In this document: piece by piece, positions 1 to 11,665 of the stretch | Layout of the letters: each line of letters starts with the position of its first letter | Position numbering within the stretch: the first letter of the stretch is position 1 | Source: Hysterangium stoloniferum | Taxonomy: Eukaryota; Basidiomycota; Agaricomycetes; Hysterangiales; Hysterangiaceae | NCBI GenBank assembly: GCA_015178975.1 | Contig: WHVD01000028.1 | Span: 620,001 to 684,000, forward strand | Length of the DNA stretch: 64,000 bases | Direction: 5' to 3' | Position numbers and translations under genes: made by a program | The notes under the pieces: model-generated | Told to the model about the DNA's origin: nothing | Database searches by the model: none | The model's input: the letters and a program-made list of their open reading frames with translations, nothing else

Positions 1-1524
1 ATATGCATATACTAAAGCGCCAAGAGACGGACTCATGTCATGCGCGACCTTGACGAATTCCCTGAACTTGATAAACATGGTTACTGCGACATATCAGACA
101 CCGTAAAGGAGGCTGAGGAGTTGTTCAGATCCTCTACAACTCGTACGCGTCTTCGGATGTGAGAAAAGGTTTGCATATATGCGATTCCCTTAACGGTAGT
201 CACACAACGCCTTGCCTGTTCGCATCGGCATTTCATGTCACAAAATTAAGGTAACAGTGTAACAAAGGGGCGTTGATGAAGAGGGACATTCCTGAGCCTG
301 CCCTGGAATGGCTTCCTGGAACGGAATGCACGTGGAGAAAAAAAAATTGCTTAATGGGGCACTTAGCTTGAGGTATCTGAGAGAGGTCTGAGTGGAACAT
401 GTATTAATTATGAGATCCGACGGATAGATATCCGAGAGCATTCGATTATAGGTACTTTCGGAACGGTGATCATGAGAAGCGGAAGAAGAATTGCCGCGGA
501 TTGAACCTAATATACATAATGTATACTCTAATCTACGATCTGGTTTGGTAAACGTGATTGACATCCCTATTTCTAGAAAATTCTCATGTCCGATAACCAG
601 TTAGTTGGTGCTTTGCGTTACAATACATCATTAAACTACCGTTCCCAATTTTATCAGTTATTAATATAGTGCTACAGTACTTTTTAAACGAGGCCGGGGC
701 GGGGGGGATAGGAGGAAAAGGGGGACGGAGTAGGGGGCGCTCCATCTAGTGAATTATTTAGTGACAAAAAAAGGCTCACTGAACGGGAAAAATACATACC
801 TTGTGGATGTGAATGCATCGCAAGTGGGCCGACAGCAGGCGCTGGTTCGTGCGACACCGTTGGGAAATTATACGAGCCAGTGTGGTGCCTTTGAGACGGA
901 TGCGAGGACACCGGCGACACAGAACACTGTTCATAGTCTGATTTCCATCTCAGATATGGGAGAGTATGGTAGTGGGTGAAGCACAGCGTACCTTCTGAAT
1001 ACGGGCGCGACTCGAAAGGACGTGCCGTTGTGTCATAAAGAGAGGCAACGGTAGTGGACACTTGAAGAGAATGGGGTGAAAATGCCGACATTGGTGTTCC
1101 AGACGACTCCTCATAGTCTAATGGGGTTATAGCAAGAGTATAGCGAGGCAGGAAACACCTTACCTGTCGAATACGAGCGCATCTCGCGTGGGTCTAAAGT
1201 GGGAGCGAGTATATGCGCTATTGGGTTGAAGTGTGAGAGGGTGTAAAGCGCAGTCGGAGTGGATAGGGCGGTGGGAGGAAGACCGGGGATGGGGATGGTG
1301 TGGGAGTGGGAGGCTCGTGTCCTAGAGTTCATGTCATTATAGAAAAATAAAACTAAAGAGTAGCGCACATCGCACCTTCCGAAACGCTGTCTTGTGAATC
1401 GGGAGTGGGAGCGCATACACGTGTGTCATCGTGAGGGCTTCGATGCGAATGGGGAGTTAGAGAGGACTCTGGAGACAATGGAGATGACGGCGACGCAGGC
1501 ACGTCTCTGTCTATTTGGTTAAGA
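1..1524. other. No supported gene; weak module-like motifs
   Basis: I see no convincing gene here. On the minus strand four short stretches (about 1363-1400, 1152-1181, 980-1009 and 791-817) look alike: each encodes a basic K/Q-V-(R)-C type string and also contains a possible splice donor (GTAAGG, GTACGC, GTATGT, GTGCGA). They could be decayed further modules or exons of the neighbouring Zn2Cys6 gene. The open frames are short and unconvincing. Confidence 0.3.
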
Positions 1525-2498
1525 TTAGTGACAAGAAAAACACATTGAGTAGCTCAGTGCAATAGTACCCTGTACACATGCACTCATCGACGCTTGAGCC
1601 CCCCGCCTCTCCTCGCAAGAATGGTCACGAGAGGATTCCCCTACACATCTGGGCACCACGCCTCCACAAGACCTACAGAGCTCAACACATTCGATGCGTT
1701 TCTTCTGACAACGTTTGCAAGGCCACCTGTGAAAAAAAAAAATAAAGTGTGAATATGCCAACGAAGCAAACTGAACGCGGAAACGAAACGCACTCAACGT
1801 CGCACTGGACCTTTTCGGCACGACAACCAGCGCAGGTCAATTTCACCCTCAAACCTTGGCCCTTCCCTTTGCGTGGGTTGTCTATACATTCTGACCCTCC
1901 ATCAACGCAAGGCTGACACGGCCGTACCCTCTGGCACTTGATATTTTTTTGGCGACAAGATACACAACGGAGCTTTGGACCGGGGAGTGGGAGGAAAATA
2001 CATCGAGTCCCTCGCTTTGAGCAGCGAGATCAAGGTAATTCACTGTTGCATGTAATAGCGAGACTCAATTTTGCATGCGCGGCAGATTTTGTCGGGGGGT
2101 TGATACGGCGTCGGAGGGGGTTGAGAGGGATGAGGGAGAATAGCAGGTGGAGGGGACGGGGTACGTGGTGCTTTGGCCTGAGGCTACGGGGAGCGACAGG
2201 ACGGCGGGGCAGGAGACATATTGAGCCAGTTTTCACGCAAGCAGAACAGGGGCGGTTGCCGTTGCACCTACGTACACGTGGGTGAGTGTGGACGGAGTAT
2301 GAAAGATCCAATCCGATGGGCAGCTCACACTAATTTCTTCCGTCTACACCTCTCACACCCATCGCATGTCTGCCCCTTCCCCCCAGTTTTGCAGCCGCTG
2401 CAGGGCCTCTCTTCGTCGCAACGCGACTTTTCGCGGCGACAGGTAGTGCAGGCTTGCACAACGCGGCGATAGGGTATGAGGGAATTAGATGTTTGCAT
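1525..2498 (-). pseudogene. Serial Zn(II)2Cys6 zinc-cluster gene, broken
   Basis: The reading starts MQTSNSLIPYRR at 2498. Five zinc-cluster modules follow. Module 1 (2450-2364) is CX2CX6CX5CX2CX8C. Module 2 (2357-2216) is CX2CX6CX5CX2CX6C and is restored only if a 61-nt intron (2268-2328, donor GTGAGC) is spliced. Module 3 (2084-2000) is damaged: a frame change, and TGA at 2030-2032 where a Cys codon is expected. Module 4 (1966-1886) is complete. Module 5 (1834-1687) is complete across a 67-nt intron (1727-1793, donor GTGCGT) and runs on into a further CX3CX2CX6C ladder before the stop at 1525. Zn2Cys6 clusters normally occur once per protein, as the DNA-binding domain of fungal transcription factors; five in series is odd. 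The frames between modules 2 and 4 do not join cleanly, so I call it a pseudogene, although an unrecognised intron is possible. I see no regulatory middle-homology domain. Confidence 0.6.
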
Positions 2499-5400
2499 TT
2501 GTATGGTGAGGAGATGGTAAGGCCAAAGTGAGCTAAGGGAATTACTGTGTGTGTGAGAGAGAGGGCAATAAAAAGAAATAGGTGTATATGATTCTGCCTT
2601 TGCGAGACACAGATCATAAATGCCTTGCGCCTTGGTTGATTCGCTTTCCGTTAAATAGGATGGCCCGATCAGAACTCTTCCTAGCTTCTAGCCGTACTCA
2701 GCTTCTTAAAAGCTGGACGCCTCATCTGTAAATCCCCCTCATTTCGCTTCCATGCACGCACCCAACATTCAACACCTGTTACCGTCTCCATATTTTGATA
2801 TCCGTTTTTTTCCGTTCCGCTCGTTAGTTTAGTTCTTGTCCTTTTTCGTTCTAGATCTGACATCTCCAACCGTCTCTTCGCCACATCTATTCAATTTTCT
2901 TCTGCTAAATTCCTTTGGCGTTCATACGCCGTTTTGGTTCAAGACAGACGGCCTTCTTTTTTTATGCCTTGATGCAGTATCGGTATTCTTGGCTGTGACC
3001 CATGTTACAGGGGACTCCCGGGGATCATGTTGCTAAAATGTACCCTTGTTCAATCTAGGACGAATGTTCAGGAGACTATTTTCTCCGACGTAAAACGGTA
3101 ACAGTTAATCCTGAAGCTTGCTTGACCTTGAAGTTCGAGGATTTAATTATGCGAGAGAACAGTGACGAGTCTTGAGAGATCATTCATCTTCTTTGAACTT
3201 GACGTCTTGCGTCTTCAGTAGTCATCATTTGATGCAGAACAGCGTTAAGGAATAGGGCATCGTAGTCATTCAAAAAGAAATTATAATACACTATGAATAA
3301 TTCGACTTCGGGTGTTTCAGAGAGAGGCGATAATGATCTAGACTGATGCAGTACGACTGCATAGAATGTGAGATATAGGACTCAGATACACAGAGAACGA
3401 AACTGTCCACCTAAGGGTATATATTGACTCCCTGGTTTTAGAGGCGAGGGTGGTGTGGGTACGAGAGAAATACTAAAAACAATGCGGAAAGTGAAAGGAG
3501 CGGGACGAACTGTCCATAGTGAAGCTGTATACTAAAATTTACATACCTTCAAAAAAACACAGATTATGCACAGGTAGGCTAAAGCCTGACTGTGAGAGCC
3601 GCGCGCGAGGTAAGGGCTTCCGGTGAGCCGACATAGACTGGTTCCTTGGATACAGGTGTACAGGGAGAAAATTGCATAGATATTTTTGAGGCGTTACATG
3701 CCCTTCTCCCATCTCTAGGCACGAGGTATATAATATACCACGTTGTATGACAGGCCATAACGCACCCCGTTATCTAAAAAAGGTCAGGTGATGCATGCAT
3801 CCCCATAACAATATCCACAGCGTTCAAAAAAGACATTAAAACCAATCCCCTGCAGTCATGTTCAAGATCATACCTCAATTCCAGGTGTATCAAACCAGTA
3901 AAAACTTACGGTAGTTTGTCGACCTGGAATCAAAGCCATAATCGCGTAGACACGAATATAGGTAGACAAAGCAGCAGAGCAAAGCCCAGATAGAAAACCA
4001 GTCCCCCATCACAATGTTAATAACGGTGAGCAGTCCATTCTCTTGTTTGTGCAGCTGCGTTATGCAACTGCGAACACTCAAGCTTGTATGTGAAACAGTT
4101 CATTGAATGGTGACATTCATGACTTCCGCATGAGACGAAAATCGATTCTTGAAAGAAAAATTTTAAGGCCCAAATATACAATAAGCACTAAGTTCAAAAA
4201 GGTCAATATGACGACAATAAATCTTAGCTTTATGTATACTCGATGCTGAAATAATCACGGTCCACATAATTACCTAGAAAGAAATAGATACCTGGTCTCC
4301 GCTGGATTCCCGCCTATTTCGAAGAGTTTCATGAGGTCCAACTGAGAAAGGTATTCACGTCAAATCAGCATATATTATGGTATAATGACAGATATAATAC
4401 TGACATATTGACCATAGCTATCACCGCATACTGTAAACGTCTAGTCATAAACCGATTTCAAAATATGATTATTGATTTACACACTTGTTACGGGACCATC
4501 TATCTCCAAAACACTGGGTTCTTGTCGTAATACTTCCGTTGCCTTTTCCAGAATGTACAAGGCATGTTTTTCTATCAAACATCCCTTATTGTAAAAATGA
4601 GCTTTCGAAAAAGTCTAGATTGGGGTCTGAGGATCGCTAGGAGAGGAGAATTACTCGTCTGTTGGGAACATTGCTGCAGGTGGGGGGGACCTAATAGCAT
4701 GTTGGGGCATAAAGTTAAGTAGAAAAGAGAAAATAGTTGTGGTATAGAGTTATTGTCCGTCAACATAGTGATAAAACAAAGTAAAAGCAACTCCTGCCAC
4801 TGATCTATTTAAAAAACCGCTCAGTTGTCGAAACGGTCCAGCCATCCTTAAGTGGATACAGGGTAGAGCAGATCTTGGGGATAGGTGATTTATTTTGCAT
4901 GGAGGCACCGCCAGAAATATGATAGACTCTGAGTGTCTCCCGAGATCACGAATGGTATGGTACAAAAAATATATCTCTGTCCGGTAGTAAAGGTAAATAT
5001 ACTCCGGTATTCAGGGTTTGTACAGTTACTTTGCGCACACTCCAGGCCATCTGCAAACCACATAATTATATGGTGTTCAGTAGTGAGCAAGCGTCCTTTA
5101 GCGAGGTTGCCATAGTGCCGACTTACCTAATTGAATATAGCTTCAACAATGGATTGTGATGATGCTGTAGGCTGTGGTGGGAGAATGGCCTTGTGAGATT
5201 CTGGTAGACGTGACAAATGTCAAATAAGAATGCGCAACGCAGGCGAATCAACAACGATGAAACTATAAGCGAGGTCGCTCAACCCAACAGCAAGATATAA
5301 TGGAACCACAACATTAGTTACTTATGTGAAAGGAGAATGGAGTGAAAGTGAAGAAGGGACCACGGCGATGGTGGAGGACGGCCAAGTAGGAAGGGTGAAT

Positions 5401-6712
5401 GGTACATGAGGGCCACGAGCGCGAAGCCTAGTGGATCAGGATTAAGAAGGTCAGATAGATGTTGTCTAAACCATGCCAGCTTTTATATTGTATAGTGAGG
5501 GCAACATGGCTAAGGAGAGTTAGCGCCTCCCTGTGGCCGTCGAGGCTTTGTATGGCAACAATACAAAATCAGCAATGATCAGATGTGATAAGGGATGTAT
5601 CACTTACTCGACGGTGGGAGACTTTCCAGGCGCAAGCTGTTTAAATCCGAAATCGTATGCTCCGGGAGTAGACACGAGACAGAATGGTCGACATGGTCCA
5701 CTGGAGGTCGTCGATCATCTCACAGCGATTTGTGACGCCATAAGGGTCACACTGAGTGTACATGTACTTTTGCTACATACATCCGTACTAAATAACAGAG
5801 TTTCTATTAATAGCGGTCACTCCAACATAAGCCCAGTGGTATCTCAGTTACCCTTCTGCCGACGTTGGACTAGACTTGGATGGTTTGAATGTTGAAATTG
5901 GGGGTGTGGCTACGACCGTCTTTTGCATAGGAATGTGTATATGACCTACCTTGTCCACGCATATCTCATCCGTGGCAAGGGTATGATTGTGAGTTCTGTT
6001 CCTTCCTTTCGGCGTTCTTTTGCTATGATCCCGGTCACTCATTCTGAACCTCTTGATCTGGATCATAGCTACAGCGCAATGGACAAACTCCAATGCCTCA
6101 TGCACTTACTCTGCTGTCCTACTTACCAAAGCAATTTGCACAAATGGGAACCTGTTCTTTCAGCTCGATATATCAGTCGTTGGAAGATAGAATTATAATT
6201 GAAGCTTGGGGGACGCCTGGGGAGGTTGGATCAAGCGCTCTGAGAGTATTTGCTCAAATTCAGATGTTCTTTTCTTTCAGTTTGCTCCCTTTTCATAATA
6301 GAAGTAACATGTTGTGATAGAGATTGTTTTTTAATTAGGAGAATACAAATTTTGAGAAGGAAATGTCGAAATTGGAGGAAGCATGAATTATCAATGATAC
6401 TAACGAAATCACTTATCTATTGCACTATCTAAATACTCACCGACCATTCCCCCTCGATCCATACAGATGTGCCGAGTGAGCTACATGGGTATGAGGGATT
6501 TTGGTGGGAGGGAAGCAGTCTAGGTTTTCGGTGTGAGGTGGGAAGTGGGGGTTGTACGCACAAAAAGAAAGAGACACAAGAGGATAATACAAGCATGCGA
6601 AGGGGATATAAGTATGCGAAGGAAATGCAAATAGCTAGAAGGAGACTTTTCTGTGTCCAGGAGATAGGAGGCGTAGGTCAAGCGGGAGGTCCGTGGCAAG
6701 GTAGGGGGCCTC
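2499..6712. other. Unique non-coding stretch
   Basis: I see no supported gene in this 4.2 kb. It holds only short random open frames, is moderately AT-rich from about 3200 to 5200, and shows no tandem repeats or recognisable transposon ends. 2499-2640 would be the upstream region of the Zn2Cys6 gene. Confidence 0.5.
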
Positions 6713-6720
6713 TCACGTGT

Positions 6721-7278
6721 CAAGGCTCTCTTGTTCCGTTACCACCACCTGCCTCTGGGGTTGGAACCCCCATGCTCGTGGTAAAAGGACAGAGAGGCGG
6801 ATGACAGTGAACAGGCTTGGGGAGCCTCTGAATTCACTGCTCTGTCAAAGTCGGCAGCCTTCAGCCGCGCACCAGTGTCGCCTGCAGACCGTCACTGGCA
6901 CCTCCTAAACCATGACCGCAGCCTGGCAGCGGTCTTTTCTTCCTACCCACCCCCGACTCCAGCATTCACTTATGCACTAGCAATGCAAGACTTCGGTGTG
7001 CCTGCAGCCGTCGTCGATGCCTGTTAGCAGGATCTCGGGCTCTTCCTGGGGCTTCGGCCCAAATGGCATGTGCTGTTCACTGGGAAGTTCAGCGCAATCA
7101 CCTCTCTTTATTCGACCATCCTGCCAACCACCACTCACTCTGATGCATCCGGCCTGCTTCCTCTTCATTCCCCAATAGATACTATTAGCTACGCTACGAT
7201 GCTACGGAACCGCTATGCATCTTCGTTATGCGATGCGGTATATAAATGTATTAAAAAAAGAAAAGAAAAGAAAAGAAG
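6721..7278 (+). mobile_element. SINE-like non-LTR retroelement, copy 1
   Basis: A 558-bp element flanked by the 8-bp direct repeat TCACGTGT (6713-6720 and 7279-7286). It ends in an A-rich tail of AAAAG repeats. A second, inverted copy lies at 35548-36035. The last ~50 bp (CTATGCATCTTCGTTATGCG, then a GTATATAAATGTATT stretch before the A tail) closely match the 3' end of the LINE fragment near 42190-42236. That is the usual relationship between a SINE and the LINE that mobilises it. The 5' part contains GGTTGGAACCC, only loosely like a Pol III B box, so the promoter type is uncertain. No coding capacity is apparent. Confidence 0.65.
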
Positions 7279-7286
7279 TCACGTGT

Positions 7287-7899
7287 GTGACATACGGGAT
7301 TGGTCACAGCAAGCTGATTTTCAAACACGGTAAAATGCCCTGAAGATAACCCGGCTTGCAGGTCATTCAATGATTTATGCCCCGGACAGACAACTCAAAA
7401 GGGATTCTTAATGGAGCATTTTGGGAAGGATCGTTTAATGCAATAGTGACTGTTTGGTGTTTGAGGTGCTAGTTCTGTTTATAAGGAGGGTTATCCCCGA
7501 TATGATGCGCCAATAAGTAAGTGTTTAACATGAAAAATACTAAGCTAGGCTGTATCTTCGTCATGGTTATGATTACCATTTACTTACTTTTCAAATGCTG
7601 CTTGGTCAGCTTATTCTTTTTCCCCATGGGGTCGGGAATGGACATTGCAAATGCCTAGTAGTATTCTTATTAAAAAATAGCTCCCCTGAGGTGGAGGGTC
7701 CACCTTTTTTGTAGAAGAGTCCAAAGGGTTTTTATATTTTATTTTTATATTTTATATTTTATTTGGCTGAGTCCTAATATTTTTGCGGGAAAAAAAAAGA
7801 GAGAGACAGGCGGTTAAAGTTGTGTTCATGTGTGGGTATGTGGATGTATGTGGGGCTGGCATCTAAACTGCCAGCCGTCTGCCTTCTTTCCGGCTATGG
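7287..7899. other. Intergenic, with AT-rich tract
   Basis: No gene seen. 7690-7715 contains the perfect inverted repeat AGGTGGA/TCCACCT. 7730-7762 is a short TTTTATATTTTA-type tract. Confidence 0.4.
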
Positions 7900-8395
7900 T
7901 GGAGTCTTTTACGAAAACTGGGGAGTCTTCTACAGAAACTGTGGAGTCTTCTACAAAAGCCGGAGTCTTCTACAAAAGCCGGAGTCTTCTACAAAAGCCG
8001 GAGTCTTCTACAAAAACTGCGGAGTCTTCTACAAAAACTGCAGAGTCTTCTACAAAAACTGCGGAGTCTTCTACAAAAACTGCAGAGTCTTCTACAAAAA
8101 CTGCGGAGTCTTCTACAAAAACTGCGGAGTCTTCTACAAAAACTGCGGAGTCTTCTACAAAAACTGCGGAGTCTTCTACAAAAACTGTGGAGTCTTCTAC
8201 AAAAACTGCGGAGTCTTCTACAAAAATCTTCGACAAAACCCGTGGGAGTTTTGTACGAAAACATGGAGTCTTCTACGAAAACATGTAGTCTTCTATGAAA
8301 ACATGGAGTCTTATACGAAAACGTGGGGTCTTCTACGAAAACGTGGAGTCTTCTATGAAAACTCATTTGGAGTTTTCTACGAAAAAGGTAGACTG
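7900..8395. repeat. 21-bp minisatellite (GAGTCTTCTACAAAAACTGC-type)
   Basis: About 20 tandem copies of a 21-bp unit based on GAGTCTTCTACAAAAACTGC plus one base. The central copies (7990-8225) are nearly identical and the flanking ones diverge. Because the unit is a multiple of 3, several frames on both strands stay open; these are not genes. Confidence 0.9.
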
Positions 8396-8562
8396 CCTAC
8401 CTTAAAAAAAAAAAGCATTAGTCACTTTGTGACCTGCCCCACTGCTTGCTGCGGGCTCCGGCTTGTTGGGGGGTGAAGCCCCCCAAACCCCCCCACATCC
8501 ACAACTCTCAAGTATTTCTGAGACTCATTGTCAGAGACCAAGGAAATTGCTTTCAAATGGGA

Positions 8563-8735
8563 AGTCTCGTAGAACGTAAAGTCTCGTAGAACGTAAAGTC
8601 TCGTAGAACGTAAAGTCTCGTAGAACGTAAAGTCTCGTAGAACGTAACGTAAAGTCTCGTAGAACGTAAAGTCTCGTAGAACGTAAAGTCTCGTAGAACG
8701 TAAAGTCTCGTAGAACGTAAAGTCTCGTAGCACAG
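8563..8735. repeat. 17-bp minisatellite (GTCTCGTAGAACGTAAA)
   Basis: About 10 copies in tandem, almost identical apart from one small irregularity near 8645. It occupies the position of the B satellite in the other units, just after module A. Confidence 0.9.
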
Positions 8736-8902
8736 AAAGATCTATTACAAACAGGAAGCAATGGGTACAAAGGGAGACCTCCACATCAATAACTTTCAAC
8801 TTATCTGAGGCTCATTGTTGTTTGAGAAAGGAAATTCTTTAAAAGTGGAAAGTCTTCAAAGAATGGAAACCATTTAAACAAAGGAAACCATTTAAAGAAC
8901 TG

Positions 8903-9105
8903 AAACAACATTCACAAAGGGAAACAACATTCACAAAGGGAAACAACATTCACAAAGGGAAACAACATTCACAAAGGGAAACAACATTCACAAAGGGAAA
9001 CAACATTCACAAAGGGAAACAACATTCACAAAGGGAAACAACATTCACAAAGGGAAACAACATTCACAAAGGGAAACAACATTCACAAAGGGAAATAAAG
9101 GTCAC
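8903..9105. repeat. 19-bp minisatellite (AAAGGGAAACAACATTCAC)
   Basis: About 10 near-perfect copies, passing at 9090-9155 into TCACAAAGGGAAACAATGG variants. It resembles the C satellites of the other units in composition (ACAAAGGAAACAA core). Confidence 0.9.
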
Positions 9106-9156
9106 AGATGGAAACAATGGTCACAAAGGGAAACAATGGTCACAGATGGAAATGAC

Positions 9157-9262
9157 AGCTACAAAAGGTGCAACAGTGACAAAAGGTGCAACAGTGACAA
9201 AAGGTGCAACAGTGACAAAAGGTGCAACAGTGACAAAAGGTGCAACAGTGACAAAAGCAGCA
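9157..9262. repeat. 18-bp minisatellite (AAAGGTGCAACAGTGACA)
   Basis: About six almost identical copies immediately upstream of the AT-rich D tract. Confidence 0.85.
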
Positions 9263-9289
9263 ATGGTTTCAATCAAACATTGAGTTGAT

Positions 9290-9730
9290 CTTACTGTCAT
9301 GTATTGTAGTTTATTTTACTTTATGTAATTTATTTTAGTTTATTATATTTTATTTTAATTTATTGTACTTCATTTGGATTTAGTGTTATTTATTGTATTT
9401 TATTTTGTTTTCTTTTGTTTTATTGCATTTTATTTTGACTCATTTTATTTTATTCTGATTTATTACATTTTACTTTGGTTTATTCTATTTTATTCTATTT
9501 TGAAACATTTTATTTTGATTTATTGTATTTGATTTTGATTTATTTTATTTTTCCTGATTTATTGTATTCTATTTTGATTTATTCATTTTGCTTTAGTTTA
9601 CTTTATTTTATTCAATTTTTAAGCATTTTACTTTTATTTTTTGTATTGATTTCGATTTATCCTATTTTATTTGTATTTTATCTTGATTTATCCTATGTTA
9701 TTTTGATTTATTGTATTTTATTTTAATTAA
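9290..9730. repeat. AT-rich D tract (TTTTATTTTGATTTA-type)
   Basis: About 440 bp of degenerate TTATTTTGATTTATTGTATT repeats. The same sequence type occupies the same position in four other units (20190, 44840, 57370, 61800). Confidence 0.8.
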
Positions 9731-9779
9731 CCCGGAAAACCATGTAGACCTCCTCTGGGGATTTACCATCCTTCTCCAG

Positions 9780-10363
9780 GGAAATGGCTTCACAGGGGCA
9801 TGGGAAATAGTTCCGTGAGATGTGTGGAAAATGCCCCCGTGAGAGGCGGGAAAATAGTTCCATGAAAGGTATGGAAAATCCCTCCATGAAGGGTGCAGGA
9901 AATTCCCCCAGAAACATCGTGGAAAATGCTTACATATGTGAAGGGTGCGGGAAATGTTACTTGGCGAGTCATGGGAAATGTCTTCATTAGACCCTGTGAA
10001 ATGGTTCTGCACATGTGACAAATACTGCCACAGAGTTACAAAATACTCCCGTGCATTTCAAAAATGCTCCCACGTGTGTAACAATACTTCCGTACACGTG
10101 ACAAAATACTCCTGCACATGTAACAATACTCCCGCAGCATCAGAAAATACCTCCGTACACATGACAAAATACTCCCACGAATGCCAAAAAGCCTCCAGAT
10201 TTGCTCCCGCGCTGAGTAATAAGGACCTTCAGGCACTAACACGCCCTCAGCTTAGTCACACTCTCCCACACCTCAGGGTTCGGGCGCTCTACGCCCTCAC
10301 GAATGGGGCGCCTGCAGCACCTAGAAATGCCCACCACCCACAGCCCAACTTTACTTTCTTTGA
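9780..10363. repeat. G module with degenerate short repeats
   Basis: 9786-9990 holds loose ~25-bp repeats around GGAAAAT...CCATGAA. 10015-10200 holds repeats of the ACAAAATACTCCCGCG kind, followed by the conserved terminal stretch (GGGCGCTCTACGCCCTCACG ... CCCACCACCCA) seen at the right end of every unit. Confidence 0.7.
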
Positions 10364-10484
10364 TGGATGATAGAGCATATTCACAAATATTCTTGATATT
10401 TTTGCATTTTTATTCTTTGAATTATCAGGGATATAAGTCTGAAGTACAAAACATGCCAAGGGGTTTTTGAGTCACTGTATATGT

Positions 10485-10698
10485 TGACACGGACAAAACC
10501 CTTCCAATGCAGTTTAATTAGTATTTTATTTATAGTGTGGGAAATACTGGTGCCTATGTCATAATACTTTAAGGGTAAATAGACAACATATAGACCTAAC
10601 CACACCCCAAATATTAAGTCTGTAGCTACAATGGTTCTTGAGTTATTCGAGAATCTTTGCACAACTAAAAATCATTGAAAGGGTTTTGTCCCTCACTG
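10485..10698 (-). mobile_element. Solo Tc1/mariner-type terminal inverted repeat
   Basis: Read on the minus strand from 10698 it begins CAGTGAGGGACAAAACCC, next to a TA at 10699-10700, and carries an internal inverted copy of its own tip (GGACAAAACCCTTTCAATG outside, CATTGGAAGGGTTTTGTCC inside). This is the architecture of the 214-bp TIRs of the element at 47873-49475, with different sequence. A second tip (CAGTGACTCAAAAACC, ending at 10477 next to TA) abuts it and appears truncated. No transposase is present. Confidence 0.55.
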
Positions 10699-10699
10699 T

Positions 10700-11451
10700 A
10701 TTAGAGGGGTGAGGTAGTAGAAAATGAAAATGCAGGTATGACAGAAATGGGAGAGTGTCTGGATCAGGATGAAACAGGATAGTGGAATGGGATGATGATT
10801 ATTGGAGTGCCATGGGCAATGATACTGTGTGTGGGAGTGCTGATGTTAGGATGCTAAGGGTGTAACTTGATGAAACCAAATGTTGGAGGTCTGAAATAGT
10901 GTGGATTCTAACAAGAAGTGATAGAGTGAGCTAGGTAGTGATAATTCCTGAGTGTGTGTGTAACACTAGTATCTGCTGTAGGTGCAGACAGACACTAGAA
11001 TGAGTGATGGGGAATAAACCACTACTGTATTATAATCCACATGTACAGAATATATACAAGTGGAGAACAATGGGAATGAGAACAATAGGAGTGAGAACAA
11101 GGGGAGTGGAACAATGGGATCAAATACTACCAAATCACAGTGTAGGGAGTATCACTCCCTTACAAGAGCTTGGAACAATAACCTCTGGAAAGTTTTGGAA
11201 GTGGACCAGGGAGTTGGAAATAAATTTCTGATACTGTAAAGTGCCCAATATGAAGTTTAGAAGCAATTGTTCTGTAGGAGTGACCCTTCTGGAGAATAGA
11301 AATAACTAAGAGTCTTGTTGCAGCAGACTGTTTCTTCAAAGTTCATGTAAATGTGTCATTTAAATATACATATAGTCACATGACCTTGTTGAACCTAACC
11401 AGAAACTCCTGTAGTCATGTGAATCTTAGTTGAGTTTCATGCATCAGTTGA
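10700..11451. other. Intergenic, no gene seen
   Basis: Contains only short open frames and no recognised repeat. Confidence 0.4.
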
Positions 11452-11665
11452 TAGAGCAAAAAAAAGTGTCCAGATGTACCATGTCTATTGTTCATTTTTT
11501 TACTTCCCTGATAAGGAAAGCTATGATGTCATTCTTATGTCATCATATAGGTCATATGTATACCTCTTACTTCTGATTTTTTCAGATTTTTATCCATTTT
11601 ACTTCTAGAGCTGTGAAGCCCTCTTTCCAATTTCACCAAACATCTGGACATGTTTTGGATCACTG
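11452..11665 (-). mobile_element. Solo Tc1/mariner-type terminal inverted repeat
   Basis: From 11665 on the minus strand it starts CAGTGATCCAAAACATGTCC beside TA (11666-11667). Near the other end is an inverted copy of the tip (CATCTGGACACTTTTTTTTG). The distance between tip and inverted copy is about the same as in the 214-bp TIRs of the full element at 47873, but the sequence differs, so this is a third family with the same fold-back layout. Confidence 0.5.

Larger units (their letters stand above)
8418..10363 (-). mobile_element. Satellite-loaded Helitron-type unit 1 (3' end degraded)
   Basis: The right end (minus-strand 5' end, TCAAAGAAAGTAAAG...) matches the G-module ends of the other units and is preceded on the minus strand by A, a canonical A|TC Helitron junction. 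The left part is a truncated A module (8418-8512) that keeps the GGGGGG hairpin but lacks the CAAGCCTGGGAACCC terminus. Inside are three minisatellites and an AT-rich tract in the same order as units in the 43-64 kb array. There is no coding capacity. The left boundary is uncertain. Confidence 0.5.

Noticed and set aside
7690-7715. Hairpin AGGTGGA/TCCACCT as the missing 3' end of unit 1
   Set aside because: No CAAGC terminus beside it and no similarity to module A.
7820-8476. ORFs of 88-218 codons on both strands
   Set aside because: They arise from a 21-bp repeat without stops; all frames encode simple periodic peptides.
9475-9726. Ile/Leu/Phe-rich ORF
   Set aside because: Translation of the AT-rich D tract.
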